DNA of 13,878 nucleotides from UBA8687 sp964564655 (GTDB lineage Bacteria > Nitrospinota > Nitrospinia > Nitrospinales > VA-1), in NCBI GenBank assembly GCA_964564655.1, contig CAZMBO010000039.1:1-13878 (forward strand), given 5' to 3'. This document shows, piece by piece, positions 5,791-13,535 of the stretch; position 1 is the stretch's first letter, and each line of letters starts with the position of its first letter. Made by a program: the position numbers and the translations under genes. The notes under the pieces were generated by a model. It did not search any database, was not told the DNA's origin, and was given only the letters and a program-made list of their open reading frames with translations.

Positions 5791-7373
5791 TTATTGCTGG
5801 TTTTTTGCAACTTTTGACTCAGCTTAGCTAGTTCTGTTTTAGTCATGAGTGATGCATTGTGTCCTCCACCTTCTTGATGGTCTTTCGTAGGACGGAAATT
5901 ATCTGGAGAAACTCTGCTAACTAGATGGTTAACAGATGCATCGAATGTTTTCATAAAGGGCTTGGGATACAAACCGATCCAGAAAATTAAAACCAATAAA
6001 GGGACAACAGTAATTAGTTCTCGCACATTAAGGTCTTTTAATTTCATATTTTTCGGGTTACTTAATTCTAGGAACATGACCCTTTGAAACATCCAGAGAA
6101 TGTAACAAGCAGCTAAAATAACTCCCGAAGTTGCGCAGGCTGCCCATAGACCGTTAACTTGAAAAATCCCCATTAGAATAAGAAATTCTCCCACAAAACC
6201 GTTCATACCCGGCAGACCAATAGATGAAAGAGCAACGATCATAAAACACACTGCATAGACAGGCATTTGCTTGGAAAGCCCTCCGAATTCTTTGATCAAT
6301 CTTGTATGGCGACGATCGTAAATTACGCCAACCAATAGGAAGAGAGCGCCCGTACTAATACCGTGATTAATATTTTGGATCAAAGCACCTTGGATTCCAT
6401 ATTCATTCAATGCAAAAATACCAAGCATAACGAAACCGAGATGGCTGACACTGGAATAGGCTACTAGCTTTTTTAAGTCTTCCTGAACCATCGATACTAA
6501 CGCGCCATAAACAATTCCTATAATGGACAACCATGCAATAAAGGGCATGAAATCGTAAGAAGCTTGAGGGAAGAAAGGCAGATTGAAGCGCAAGAAACCA
6601 TAGGTTCCCATTTTCAATAAGACACCCGCTAAAATAACTGAACCGGCTGTGGGTGCTTCTACGTGAGCATCGGGTAGCCAAGTGTGAAACGGGAACATGG
6701 GCACTTTAATTGCGAAGGCCAGGAAAAAAGCCATCCACAACCATTTTTGAGCATCTAGGGGAGCGCTTATATTGTCGGTGATAAATAAAATATCTGCCGT
6801 TGCAACTCCTGTGGTTTCTTTAACATGAAAATAAATCCAGATGATGGCAACCAGCATAAGTAGAGAGCCCACTGCGGTATAAATAAAGAATTTAACAGCA
6901 GCATAAATACGTCGGGGACCGCCCCATACACCAACAATAATATACATTGGGACTAACTGGAACTCCCAGAACACATAAAACAGGAAAAGGTCAAGAGAGA
7001 TGAACACTCCAAGCATGCCTGTCGAAAGGGCCAGCATAGCCATCATGTATTCACGGATATGTTTTTTTACATCCCAGGAAGCGATGACACAGATCATCGT
7101 CAAGAAAGTGGTCATTACATAAAGCAAGAGAGAGATGCCATCAAGTCCAATATGGTAGTTGATGCCCCAGGATTCTATCCAGGAGATATTGAGCTCAAAC
7201 TGCATTTTATGAGTGGAGTTGTCAAAGTTCGTCCACAAAAACAAAGAGAGCAAAAAATCAGCTACAGCAACAGCAAGAGCAGTTTGTTTGATCGCACCTT
7301 CATTCTCCTTAGGAAAAAAGGCAAGAAACAATGCGCCAATAATTGGCAAGAAAGTAATAAAAGTTAAAAACAT
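5787..7373 (-). CDS. nuoM: NADH-quinone oxidoreductase subunit M
   Basis: NuoM is an antiporter-like proton-pumping subunit of the complex I membrane arm. The 528-aa protein has about 14 membrane helices. It has the conserved Glu137 in FYVFWEFQLVPMYIIVG, Lys223 in AIKVPMFPFHTWLPDAHVEA, and the PTAGSVILAGVLLKMGTYG block, typical of NuoM rather than NuoL or NuoN. A polar C-terminal tail of about 40 residues, rich in Lys, Gln and His, extends past the last helix. The start is well defined: AGGA lies about 5 nt before the ATG and overlaps the TAG stop of nuoL. Only one nuoM copy is present, unlike clusters with two nuoM genes. Confidence 0.97.
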   Translation of the reverse strand: MFLTFITFLPIIGALFLAFFPKENEGAIKQTALAVAVADFLLSLFLWTNFDNSTHKMQFELNISWIESWGINYHIGLDGISLLLYVMTTFLTMICVIASWDVKKHIREYMMAMLALSTGMLGVFISLDLFLFYVFWEFQLVPMYIIVGVWGGPRRIYAAVKFFIYTAVGSLLMLVAIIWIYFHVKETTGVATADILFITDNISAPLDAQKWLWMAFFLAFAIKVPMFPFHTWLPDAHVEAPTAGSVILAGVLLKMGTYGFLRFNLPFFPQASYDFMPFIAWLSIIGIVYGALVSMVQEDLKKLVAYSSVSHLGFVMLGIFALNEYGIQGALIQNINHGISTGALFLLVGVIYDRRHTRLIKEFGGLSKQMPVYAVCFMIVALSSIGLPGMNGFVGEFLILMGIFQVNGLWAACATSGVILAACYILWMFQRVMFLELSNPKNMKLKDLNVRELITVVPLLVLIFWIGLYPKPFMKTFDASVNHLVSRVSPDNFRPTKDHQEGGGHNASLMTKTELAKLSQKLQKTSNN

Positions 7374-7379
7374 AATTTC

Positions 7380-9347
7380 CTAAAACATAATCAGTAAAAG
7401 ACTAATGAACCCTACTGCAATAAATAAAGCGTAATTACGAACAAAACCAGATTGAAATGCGCGGGCTTGTTTGCTGAGCCATCCAATTGCTTTAGCTGTA
7501 CCGATAACAGTTCCGTCAATTGCTTTAGCATCACATTCTTTCCACAACAAATTAGAAGCTTCTACGGTTGGCTTTACAAAAGTCTCATCGTAAAGTTCAT
7601 CGACACCATACTTGTTTTGTACCAACTCAAACCCCCATTGTCCTTTGGTAAATTTTTCCGGCAAATCGGGTCGTTTAATATAAAAGATATAAGCAGCAAA
7701 AATTCCTGTAATAGCAACACAAGCAGAAAATGCCATCAGGAATATCTCAAGCCATAGATTATGTTCTTTTGGATTAAGTAAATGTGCCCACGAGGGCGCA
7801 TGCCGACCCGCTTCGTGTAGCATGTGTTCGGAATGTTCTAGAGCATGTGCAAGGTCAAAATGCAGAACCGGTTCCAGCCAATTGTGTAGGATATGCCAGC
7901 CATGAAAAAGTGGGATTCCCAATATTCCGCCTATCGTAGCCAGCCCTGCAAGAATAACAAGTGGCATGGTCATTACTTTAGGCGACTCATGTGGATGGAT
8001 ATGGGGATCCACACGTGATTCACCATGAAAGGTCATGAAGACTAAGCGGAACATATAGAATGCCGTTAATAATGCCGCTGAAATTCCCATTCCCCAAAAG
8101 ATAATATTTCCATCCATTAGGGCGTGGTAGAGTACTTCGTCCTTACTAAAAAATCCGGATAGGGGAGGAATACCTGCAATGGCTAGCGTTGACACCAAAA
8201 ACGTCCAATAGGTAACCGGCATATAGTTTTTAAGTCCGCCCATCTTGCGCATATCCTGCTCGCCATGAATACCGTGGATAACACTACCAGAACCAAGAAA
8301 GAGGCAGGCTTTGAAAAATGCATGCGTTACCAAGTGGAAAATTGCGGCGGTGTAAGCACCAACTCCACAGGCGAGGATCATGTAGCCGATCTGGCTGACT
8401 GTTGAATAAGCTAAAACACGTTTGATATCAAATTGAGTCATGCCAATGGTTGCCGCCATAATTGCAGTCGCAGCACCAGTACCAGCAACAACCATCATAG
8501 TCATGGGCGCCAGGTTAAACAGAACGCTGCAACGCACTATCATGTATACCCCGGCAGTGACCATCGTTGCGGCATGGATCAATGCGCTAACAGGGGTGGG
8601 CCCTTCCATCGCATCAGGCAACCATGTGTATAAAGGAATTTGCGCTGACTTACCGGTGGCTCCAACAAAAAGCAATAAGGTAATGATGGTGACGGTTTCA
8701 CCGGCATAAACCAGTTTTTCAGGGGCCGCATGCATTACTTCTGAAAAGTCGATGGTCCCAAAGATATTAAAGATGTACATGACGGCGAGTAAGAAAGCGA
8801 AGTCACCCACTCGGTTGACGATGAAAGCCTTGGTGCCAGCATCGCAAGCAGACTTTTTCTCGAAATAATAACCAATTAGGAAATACGAACAGCAGCCTAC
8901 TCCCTCCCAGCCGATAAACATGAGCAAGAAGTTATTACCCATGATGAGAAGCAGCATGGCGCTGGCAAACAGGTTGAAGTATGCAAAGAAACGATAGTAG
9001 CTATATTCTTCATGCATATAGCCAATAGCGTACACATGAATGATGAACCCTACTCCGGTAACAACAAACATCATAACCAGGGTTAGAGGATCAACTTGAA
9101 AACCAAAATCGACAGAAAAGTCACCCGCTCCAAACCACGCCCAGACAACTTGCTCGAAGACATGTTGGCCTTCCGGCAGCATAAGGTAGCCTACATAAAC
9201 TAAAATAGAAGTCAGAAAAGACAGAGCCATGCTTCCAGCTGCAATCATACCAACAGCATTTTTCCCAATGCGCAAACCAAAAAAACCGTTGATGATAGAT
9301 CCGACCAACGGAAATAGGGGCACCAGACAGGTTAGTTTTAGCAACAT
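7380..9347 (-). CDS. nuoL: NADH-quinone oxidoreductase subunit L
   Basis: NuoL is the largest and most distal antiporter-like subunit, with the long amphipathic lateral helix at its C-terminus. The 655-aa length is normal to slightly long. Visible landmarks are MLLIMGNNFLLMFIGWEGVG with Glu148, Lys233 in GATGKSAQIPLYTWLPDAMEG, and the PTPVSALIHAATMVTAGVYM block at about 250-270. A His-rich loop follows the lateral core (about 500-525, HALEHSEHMLHEAGRH). The ATG is 7 bp after the nuoK stop. The ribosome binding site is weak, and translation is probably coupled to nuoK. The gene sits between nuoK and nuoM in the canonical order. Confidence 0.97.
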   Translation of the reverse strand: MLLKLTCLVPLFPLVGSIINGFFGLRIGKNAVGMIAAGSMALSFLTSILVYVGYLMLPEGQHVFEQVVWAWFGAGDFSVDFGFQVDPLTLVMMFVVTGVGFIIHVYAIGYMHEEYSYYRFFAYFNLFASAMLLLIMGNNFLLMFIGWEGVGCCSYFLIGYYFEKKSACDAGTKAFIVNRVGDFAFLLAVMYIFNIFGTIDFSEVMHAAPEKLVYAGETVTIITLLLFVGATGKSAQIPLYTWLPDAMEGPTPVSALIHAATMVTAGVYMIVRCSVLFNLAPMTMMVVAGTGAATAIMAATIGMTQFDIKRVLAYSTVSQIGYMILACGVGAYTAAIFHLVTHAFFKACLFLGSGSVIHGIHGEQDMRKMGGLKNYMPVTYWTFLVSTLAIAGIPPLSGFFSKDEVLYHALMDGNIIFWGMGISAALLTAFYMFRLVFMTFHGESRVDPHIHPHESPKVMTMPLVILAGLATIGGILGIPLFHGWHILHNWLEPVLHFDLAHALEHSEHMLHEAGRHAPSWAHLLNPKEHNLWLEIFLMAFSACVAITGIFAAYIFYIKRPDLPEKFTKGQWGFELVQNKYGVDELYDETFVKPTVEASNLLWKECDAKAIDGTVIGTAKAIGWLSKQARAFQSGFVRNYALFIAVGFISLLLIMF

Positions 9348-9354
9348 ACTTTTA

Positions 9355-9669
9355 TTACCACTTCAACAGGTTGAATTCATCAAGATTGACCGTCGGTTTA
9401 TTTCTGTGCAACGCAATAATAATTGCGAGGCCCACCGAAACTTCCGCAGCCGCAACGCACATAACCATAAAACTAAAAATCTGACCATTGGAAAGGTTTA
9501 AATAGTGATCGAAAGCAATCAACGAAATGTTCACGGCATTTAACATAATTTCGATTGACATGAACACAACGATTACATTACGACGTACTAAAACTCCAAC
9601 GATTCCGATTACAAACAGAACAGCACTTAAGGTCAAATAATGTGCTAAGGGAACTGTGCCTTCAAACAT
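9355..9669 (-). CDS. nuoK: NADH-quinone oxidoreductase subunit K
   Basis: NuoK is a small subunit with three membrane helices that forms part of the proton path next to NuoJ and NuoN. The 104-aa product has the two conserved intramembrane glutamates: Glu40 in VVFMSIEIMLNAVN and Glu76 in VMCVAAAEVSVGLAI. These correspond to the functionally important pair in E. coli NuoK (Glu36 and Glu72). Length is typical. The ATG lies 3 nt after the TGA of nuoJ, implying translational coupling. No strong Shine-Dalgarno is seen. Confidence 0.97.
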   Translation of the reverse strand: MFEGTVPLAHYLTLSAVLFVIGIVGVLVRRNVIVVFMSIEIMLNAVNISLIAFDHYLNLSNGQIFSFMVMCVAAAEVSVGLAIIIALHRNKPTVNLDEFNLLKW

Positions 9670-9672
9670 AAG

Positions 9673-10182
9673 TCAGTCCAGTTTAGGCTTTGCCAGGACC
9701 ACTGCCCCGATCATAGCTGCTAACAATAAAAGAGATGCCACTTCAAATGGCAATACAAAATCGGTAAATAAAGATTCGCCCACAGTTGCAACGGTTCCAA
9801 AGGTGTCAGGAAGTTCTGCGGAAGAATTTAAATCGGCCGAAAAAGTAATATCAATAATCTTGTATAAAATCCCTACGGCCAGCACGCCGGTTAAAATAGA
9901 AATGAAACGATTTTTATCTCTTGCCACCCAATCCGAAGATGCAGCTTGTTTTAAATTGAGCAGCATGATCACAAACATAAATAAAACCATAATTGCCCCG
10001 GCATAGATGATGATTTGCAAGACGGCAATAAAGTGAGCTTGTTGTAATACAAAGACTCCAGCCAAACCCAGCATCATTCCAATGAGGCACACAGCAGAAC
10101 CTACAGGACTAGTGTTTAAAATAACACCTAGAGCTAACGCCACACACAAGCCTGCAATGGGATAAAAAATTAATAATTCCAT
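9673..10182 (-). CDS. nuoJ: NADH-quinone oxidoreductase subunit J
   Basis: NuoJ is a five-helix subunit near the quinone-site end of the membrane arm. In the third helix the 169-aa protein shows the signature IIYAGAIMVLFMFVIML at about 58-74, where a pi-bulge forms and Tyr60 is conserved. The last helix ends in AKPKLD, a normal C-terminus. Its start overlaps the end of nuoI by 13 bp in a different frame (ATG at 10182, nuoI stop at 10170), so translation is probably coupled. Both genes are well conserved across the overlap. Length is within the usual 160-200 range. Confidence 0.96.
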   Translation of the reverse strand: MELLIFYPIAGLCVALALGVILNTSPVGSAVCLIGMMLGLAGVFVLQQAHFIAVLQIIIYAGAIMVLFMFVIMLLNLKQAASSDWVARDKNRFISILTGVLAVGILYKIIDITFSADLNSSAELPDTFGTVATVGESLFTDFVLPFEVASLLLLAAMIGAVVLAKPKLD

Positions 10183-10739
10183 TTAGCGTACATATTTCGG
10201 GTGAATTCAATCCGCTTTTGCAAATCTGCAACCGGAGTTAAAAGTTGTTCTTTTGTATAAAGCATTTTTTTTCGGTCGAGCATGGAAATTTCACAATCGT
10301 CACTCATAAAAATTGCTTCTTCTGGACAAGCTTCCTCACAGTTCCCGCAAAAAATACAAATCGCATAGTCGATGTTGAATACATCCGGCCAACGTTCATA
10401 CTGGTTTTGTTTGCCGCTGTTTTCACCAGGTTCAATATGAATACAGTAGGCTGGGCAGGCAATTTCACATAAACCACAAGCTACGCATGCAGGGTGCCCA
10501 TCTTCATTTTGAGCCAATACCGGTCGTCCTCGGTAAGCAATAGGGTATTGCACTTGCTCTTCAGGGTAATAGACCGTCATAATTTTCCGTTCTTTTTGCG
10601 TTCCAAGAAAAAACGGAATAAAACCAAAAAGGTTATTAAAGAAATGCCGGGATGTGATAATCATTCCCTTGATGATCTCAGGGAGATAAATTCTTTCCCA
10701 CCAAGTCATCTTGATATTTCTATTTACATAATAGGCCAT
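10170..10739 (-). CDS. nuoI: NADH-quinone oxidoreductase subunit I, 2x[4Fe-4S]
   Basis: NuoI is the ferredoxin-like subunit of the connecting arm and carries clusters N6a and N6b, which pass electrons toward the quinone site. The 189-aa protein has two cluster motifs: Cys85, 88, 91 and 95 (CVACGLCEIACP) and Cys128, 131, 134 and 138 (CIFCGNCEEACP). An amphipathic N-terminal region that lies on the membrane precedes them. AAGGAGG lies 6 nt before the ATG, which fixes the start. The 5' end adjoins the N gap, but the gene itself is complete on the left side of the gap. The first 26 nt of nuoI appear again to the right of the gap, as part of the duplicated contig end. Confidence 0.97.
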   Translation of the reverse strand: MAYYVNRNIKMTWWERIYLPEIIKGMIITSRHFFNNLFGFIPFFLGTQKERKIMTVYYPEEQVQYPIAYRGRPVLAQNEDGHPACVACGLCEIACPAYCIHIEPGENSGKQNQYERWPDVFNIDYAICIFCGNCEEACPEEAIFMSDDCEISMLDRKKMLYTKEQLLTPVADLQKRIEFTRNMYAKWNY

Positions 10740-10768
10740 GGTCGGCCTCCTTTTAATTTAGTACCAGA
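10714..10768. repeat. Left copy of 55-bp contig-end duplication
   Basis: This 55-bp stretch is identical to 10869-10923. It contains the first 26 nt of nuoI, its ribosome binding site and the last codons of nuoH up to the gap edge. The copies abut the N run on both sides, which points to an assembly overlap rather than a biological repeat. Confidence 0.97.
10746..10752 (-). promoter_or_regulatory. Strong ribosome binding site of nuoI
   Basis: Minus strand AAGGAGG lies 6 nt before the nuoI ATG, the best Shine-Dalgarno in the nuo operon. Together with the nuoH stop it reads TAAAAGGAGG, so in the collapsed sequence the stop of nuoH directly precedes it. The same sequence occurs in the right-hand duplicate at about 10901-10907. 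Confidence 0.9.
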
Positions 10769-10868
10769 NNNNNNNNNNNNNNNNNNNNNNNNNNNNNNNN
10801 NNNNNNNNNNNNNNNNNNNNNNNNNNNNNNNNNNNNNNNNNNNNNNNNNNNNNNNNNNNNNNNNNNNN
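10769..10868. other. Assembly gap, 100 N
   Basis: Exactly 100 unknown bases are placed between nuoI and nuoH, the usual scaffolder placeholder for a gap of unknown size. Because the flanks are the same 55 bp, the true gap is probably minus 55 bp, meaning the two contigs overlap and no sequence is missing. Confidence 0.97.
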
Positions 10869-10923
10869 ATATTTCTATTTACATAATAGGCCATGGTCGG
10901 CCTCCTTTTAATTTAGTACCAGA
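10869..10923. repeat. Right copy of 55-bp contig-end duplication
   Basis: This is identical over its full length to 10714-10768. It holds the authentic 3' end of nuoH (stop at 10908-10910), the nuoI ribosome binding site, and the first 26 nt of nuoI, which run into the N gap as a false partial gene. Confidence 0.97.
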
Positions 10924-11984
10924 ATAACAATCCCGGTTACTAGAATGTTTGCTAAAGAAAGAGGTAGAAGAATCTTCCAACCTAATTTCATAATCTGGTC
11001 ATAACGAAACCGGGGCAACGTCCACCGAATTGTCATTTGCAACCAGATGAAGAAAACTACTTTCGAGAAAAATACACCAACTTGAATCAACATCACCAGT
11101 AGATTCGAACCTGTCGTTCCAAGAAAATCAAACCAGCTGAGCAAAGTGGCGGTTGGTAAAAACGGAATGTGCCACGCGCCAAAAAACAAAATGGTCATGA
11201 TGGCACCGATGGTGACCATTTCAATAAACTCCGACATGAAGAACATGCCAAATTTTAGACCGCTGTATTCGGTAAAATAACCCGCAACAATTTCAGATTC
11301 TGCTTCTGGATTATCAAAGGGTATTCTTTTGTTCTCGGCAATCGATGCGGCAAGAAACATGAAGAATCCCAAGGGTTGAAGAAATAAACCCCATCTAAAA
11401 AAATCTTCCTGTATTGCACCAATTGTTGTTAGCTTCATGGAACCATAAACCATGAGAACGCCAATTATGGTGAGCCCCATAGTGACCTCATAAGAAATCA
11501 TTTGCGATGCGGTTCGCATTGAACCTAATAGGGACCAGTTGTTGTTAGAGCTCCATCCCGCGATTACATAACCGTATGTTGCAAGAGACGCTATTGCAAA
11601 AACAAAAAGGAGGCCAACATCCAAATCCGAAATGACGAGATTAACTTCTTTGTCAAAAATCGTGTACTGCCCGCCGAATGGGACAACTGCAAAAGTAAGA
11701 ATTGCTGGAACTACTGCAATGATTGGACTGAGTGTGTGTAGAATTTTGTTTGCACCTTCTGGAATAAAATCTTCCTTAGTAAACATCTTCAAAGCGTCAG
11801 CGATGCAGTGGAACAAACCTATTGCAGTGAAACCTAAAATATCTGCTCGGTTAGCACCGATTCGGTCTTGCATAATAGCGCTTTGTTTTCTTTCCACCCA
11901 TGTCAAAATAGGAGCAAAAAAACCTACAGTGACACCTATGATAAAAAGAATTTTCACTAATGTGATTGCTAAATCAACCCACAT
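10908..11984 (-). CDS. nuoH: NADH-quinone oxidoreductase subunit H
   Basis: NuoH forms the membrane part of the quinone-binding chamber and the E-channel. The 358-aa protein has about eight membrane helices. It has ERKQSAIMQDRIGANRAD (31-48), the acidic loop ENKRIPFDNPEAESEIVAGY (217-236), YSGLKF, and the C-terminal RWTLPRFRYDQIMKLGWK. The first motif has Ala where Pro is usual in GPNR. The gene is complete: its last residues lie in the right copy of the duplicated contig end. The ATG follows the nuoC stop by 12 nt and has no evident Shine-Dalgarno. In standard operons nuoD, and often nuoE, F and G, would lie between nuoC and nuoH, but here there is no room for any of them. Confidence 0.97.
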   Translation of the reverse strand: MWVDLAITLVKILFIIGVTVGFFAPILTWVERKQSAIMQDRIGANRADILGFTAIGLFHCIADALKMFTKEDFIPEGANKILHTLSPIIAVVPAILTFAVVPFGGQYTIFDKEVNLVISDLDVGLLFVFAIASLATYGYVIAGWSSNNNWSLLGSMRTASQMISYEVTMGLTIIGVLMVYGSMKLTTIGAIQEDFFRWGLFLQPLGFFMFLAASIAENKRIPFDNPEAESEIVAGYFTEYSGLKFGMFFMSEFIEMVTIGAIMTILFFGAWHIPFLPTATLLSWFDFLGTTGSNLLVMLIQVGVFFSKVVFFIWLQMTIRWTLPRFRYDQIMKLGWKILLPLSLANILVTGIVILVLN

Positions 11985-11996
11985 ATTTTAATAGCC

Positions 11997-12482
11997 CTAA
12001 TTTAGCGGCCCGATCAGGGGCTGCCTTTTATTAACCGCATAGTCTTTGCGTAAAGGATGACCGTTAAACTCTTCGTAAAGAAGAATTCTTTTTAAATCGG
12101 GATGATTGCGAAACTTAATTCCGTACATGTCCCAGATTTCTCTTTCATACCAGTTTGCAGTTTTCCATAGAGGAGTGACCGTGTCAGCGATACAGTCCTT
12201 AATTGAAACCGGAATTTTTACTCTCAGCCTATCGTTATGCTTCATGGAGTAAAAGTGATAGACCAATTCAAAGCGTTCGGTTTTTTTTGATAAATAATCA
12301 ACGGCAGTAATATCCATTAGGAAATTAAATGATAGTTCCGGCTCATCTCTCAGAAATTTAAAAAAATCATTCCCGCAATCTTTTCTAACTGTGATCGTTT
12401 GGTCGCCACGAAAGCTATGACTGTCTAATACTAAGTCTCCGTATTTACTTTTAATCAGGTCAATGAATTTTGTGTCAGACAT
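11997..12482 (-). CDS. nuoC: NADH-quinone oxidoreductase subunit C
   Basis: NuoC is a peripheral subunit of the Q-module that packs against NuoD. The 161-aa product carries the family signature at 113-148: EREIWDMYGIKF, HPDLKRILL, then FNGHPLRKDY. It is a separate NuoC rather than a NuoCD fusion, as it ends shortly after the signature. The ATG at 12482 is preferred, with GAAAGAG about 6 nt upstream. An in-frame TTG at 12506 would add eight mostly charged residues and has no ribosome binding site. The gene directly follows nuoA, where nuoB would normally intervene, and directly precedes nuoH. Confidence 0.95.
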   Translation of the reverse strand: MSDTKFIDLIKSKYGDLVLDSHSFRGDQTITVRKDCGNDFFKFLRDEPELSFNFLMDITAVDYLSKKTERFELVYHFYSMKHNDRLRVKIPVSIKDCIADTVTPLWKTANWYEREIWDMYGIKFRNHPDLKRILLYEEFNGHPLRKDYAVNKRQPLIGPLN

Positions 12483-12569
12483 TTTCTTCTCTTTCAATCT
12501 AGTCAAAAGCTGGTGTATATAGCAGCAACATTTCCCCCAATGGGTAGTGGTCTCCCTCGCACTAGTGGA

Positions 12570-12926
12570 TTATTCCCAATCCAAACCGCCGCGTTTCCAA
12601 ACGTATAGCAAACCAATCCCGAGGATCAGGATAAATAAAAACATTTCCACGAACCCAAAAAGACCAAGTCTTCTAAATAATATGGCCCAGGGGAAAAAGA
12701 AAATAGCTTCGATATCGAATAGGACAAACAAAACCGCCACCAGATAAAATTTGACGGAAAATCTTTGATGAGGGGATACCAACTGGCTTTCGCCACATTC
12801 GAAGGGTTCCATTTTATCAGCAAATTGCCTTTTTGGCCCCAACAAAGACGTCATTGCAACCATTCCACAGGCAATTCCCATGGCGAACAGAAACATGATT
12901 GCGGCACCCGTATATTGTTCCAGCAT
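12570..12926 (-). CDS. nuoA: NADH-quinone oxidoreductase subunit A
   Basis: NuoA is a small subunit with three membrane helices at the junction of the membrane arm and the Q-module. The 118-aa product has the conserved FECGE (42-46) in the loop after helix 1, VKFYLVAVLFVLFDIEAIFFFPWA (58-81), and the usual acidic end GGLDWE. Length is typical. It is the first gene of the operon, with the ATG at 12926 preceded by a weak GAG-containing ribosome binding site. The long AT-rich leader starts near 13091. The next gene is nuoC after an 87-nt gap measured to its ATG. Confidence 0.96.
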   Translation of the reverse strand: MLEQYTGAAIMFLFAMGIACGMVAMTSLLGPKRQFADKMEPFECGESQLVSPHQRFSVKFYLVAVLFVLFDIEAIFFFPWAILFRRLGLFGFVEMFLFILILGIGLLYVWKRGGLDWE

Positions 12927-13097
12927 AAATTCTCAAAAAGGCAGATTTGCTTTAAACGAAATTAAGAGAAATTGTATCGCTATTAATTTATTTTAAATGC
13001 TATTCTATTTCTCTTGGCAAGTTACCTTAAATCCCCATAAATAAAAGGTTAAATATGTTGTGGTGTAGGGTGCTAAGTACTGATAAATAGAAGGGGA

Positions 13098-13126
13098 AAT
13101 ATAACCAAGCCGGTAGTTTTTGTCAA
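13098..13126 (-). promoter_or_regulatory. Near-consensus sigma70-type promoter of the nuo operon
   Basis: On the minus strand TTGACA (13126-13121, perfect) and TATATT (13103-13098, 5 of 6) are separated by exactly 17 nt. Predicted start is near 13091, giving a leader of about 165 nt to the nuoA ATG. This leader is AT-rich, and I see no convincing hairpin or riboswitch in it. The position between the rRNA terminator and nuoA makes it the natural promoter of the nuo operon. Confidence 0.75.
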
Positions 13127-13196
13127 TGAAAAAGCGTTGAAATTACTAGAAATTTCCAGCTTTAAAGGCGCGTTTATTTGAACCGCAATAAAACAA

Positions 13197-13234
13197 AAAT
13201 TATGCAAGAAAAACCGCTTGAGATTGCATAATTT
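13197..13234. repeat. Perfect 11-bp inverted repeat
   Basis: AAATTATGCAA (13197-13207) and TTGCATAATTT (13224-13234) are perfect reverse complements with a 16-nt spacer. The repeat lies between the rRNA terminator and the nuo promoter, about 70 bp upstream of the -35 box. It could be a binding site for a dimeric regulator. Alternatively it could be a weak AT-rich backup terminator of the rRNA operon, since on the minus strand the second arm runs into TTTTGTTTTATT. The sequence alone does not decide. Confidence 0.6.
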
Positions 13235-13312
13235 AAGGGACTTTTTATTGTATCTCTAGACTACTAGACCTGACCGTATACTTTAGTTTTTAACTTAGTA
13301 GGGCAGATCGGC

Positions 13313-13347
13313 AAAAAAAAACGCCGCCAGCTTTTTGCTGACGACGT
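13313..13347 (-). terminator. Intrinsic terminator of the rRNA operon
   Basis: On the minus strand, ACGTCGTCAGC (13347-13337) pairs with GCTGGCGGCGT (13331-13321) through 11 pairs including two G-U. The loop is AAAAA and at least eight T residues follow. It lies about 14 bp beyond the 5S 3' end, the expected place for the end of an rrn operon. Confidence 0.92.
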
Positions 13348-13360
13348 TTTAAATAAAAAC

Positions 13361-13474
<114 letters not shown>

Positions 13475-13535
13475 AAACTCTAAAGTCTTAATAAAATTAA
13501 CAATTGAATTAGTTCGAAGTAGTGAGAAAAAAAAT

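Noticed and set aside
8433..8709. Two overlapping plus-strand frames of 66 and 89 aa
   Set aside because: Both are antisense to well-conserved nuoL, and their composition simply mirrors it.
10494..10886. 130-aa plus-strand frame running through the N gap
   Set aside because: It is the reverse of nuoI and consists partly of unknown bases.
11632..11991. 119-aa plus-strand frame
   Set aside because: Antisense to nuoH, with no ribosome binding site or recognisable domain.
12499..12531. 10-codon minus-strand ORF (MLLLYTPAFD) between nuoA and nuoC, after a GGGGGA
   Set aside because: It occupies the place of the missing nuoB, but the peptide has no resemblance to NuoB and is short enough to arise by chance.
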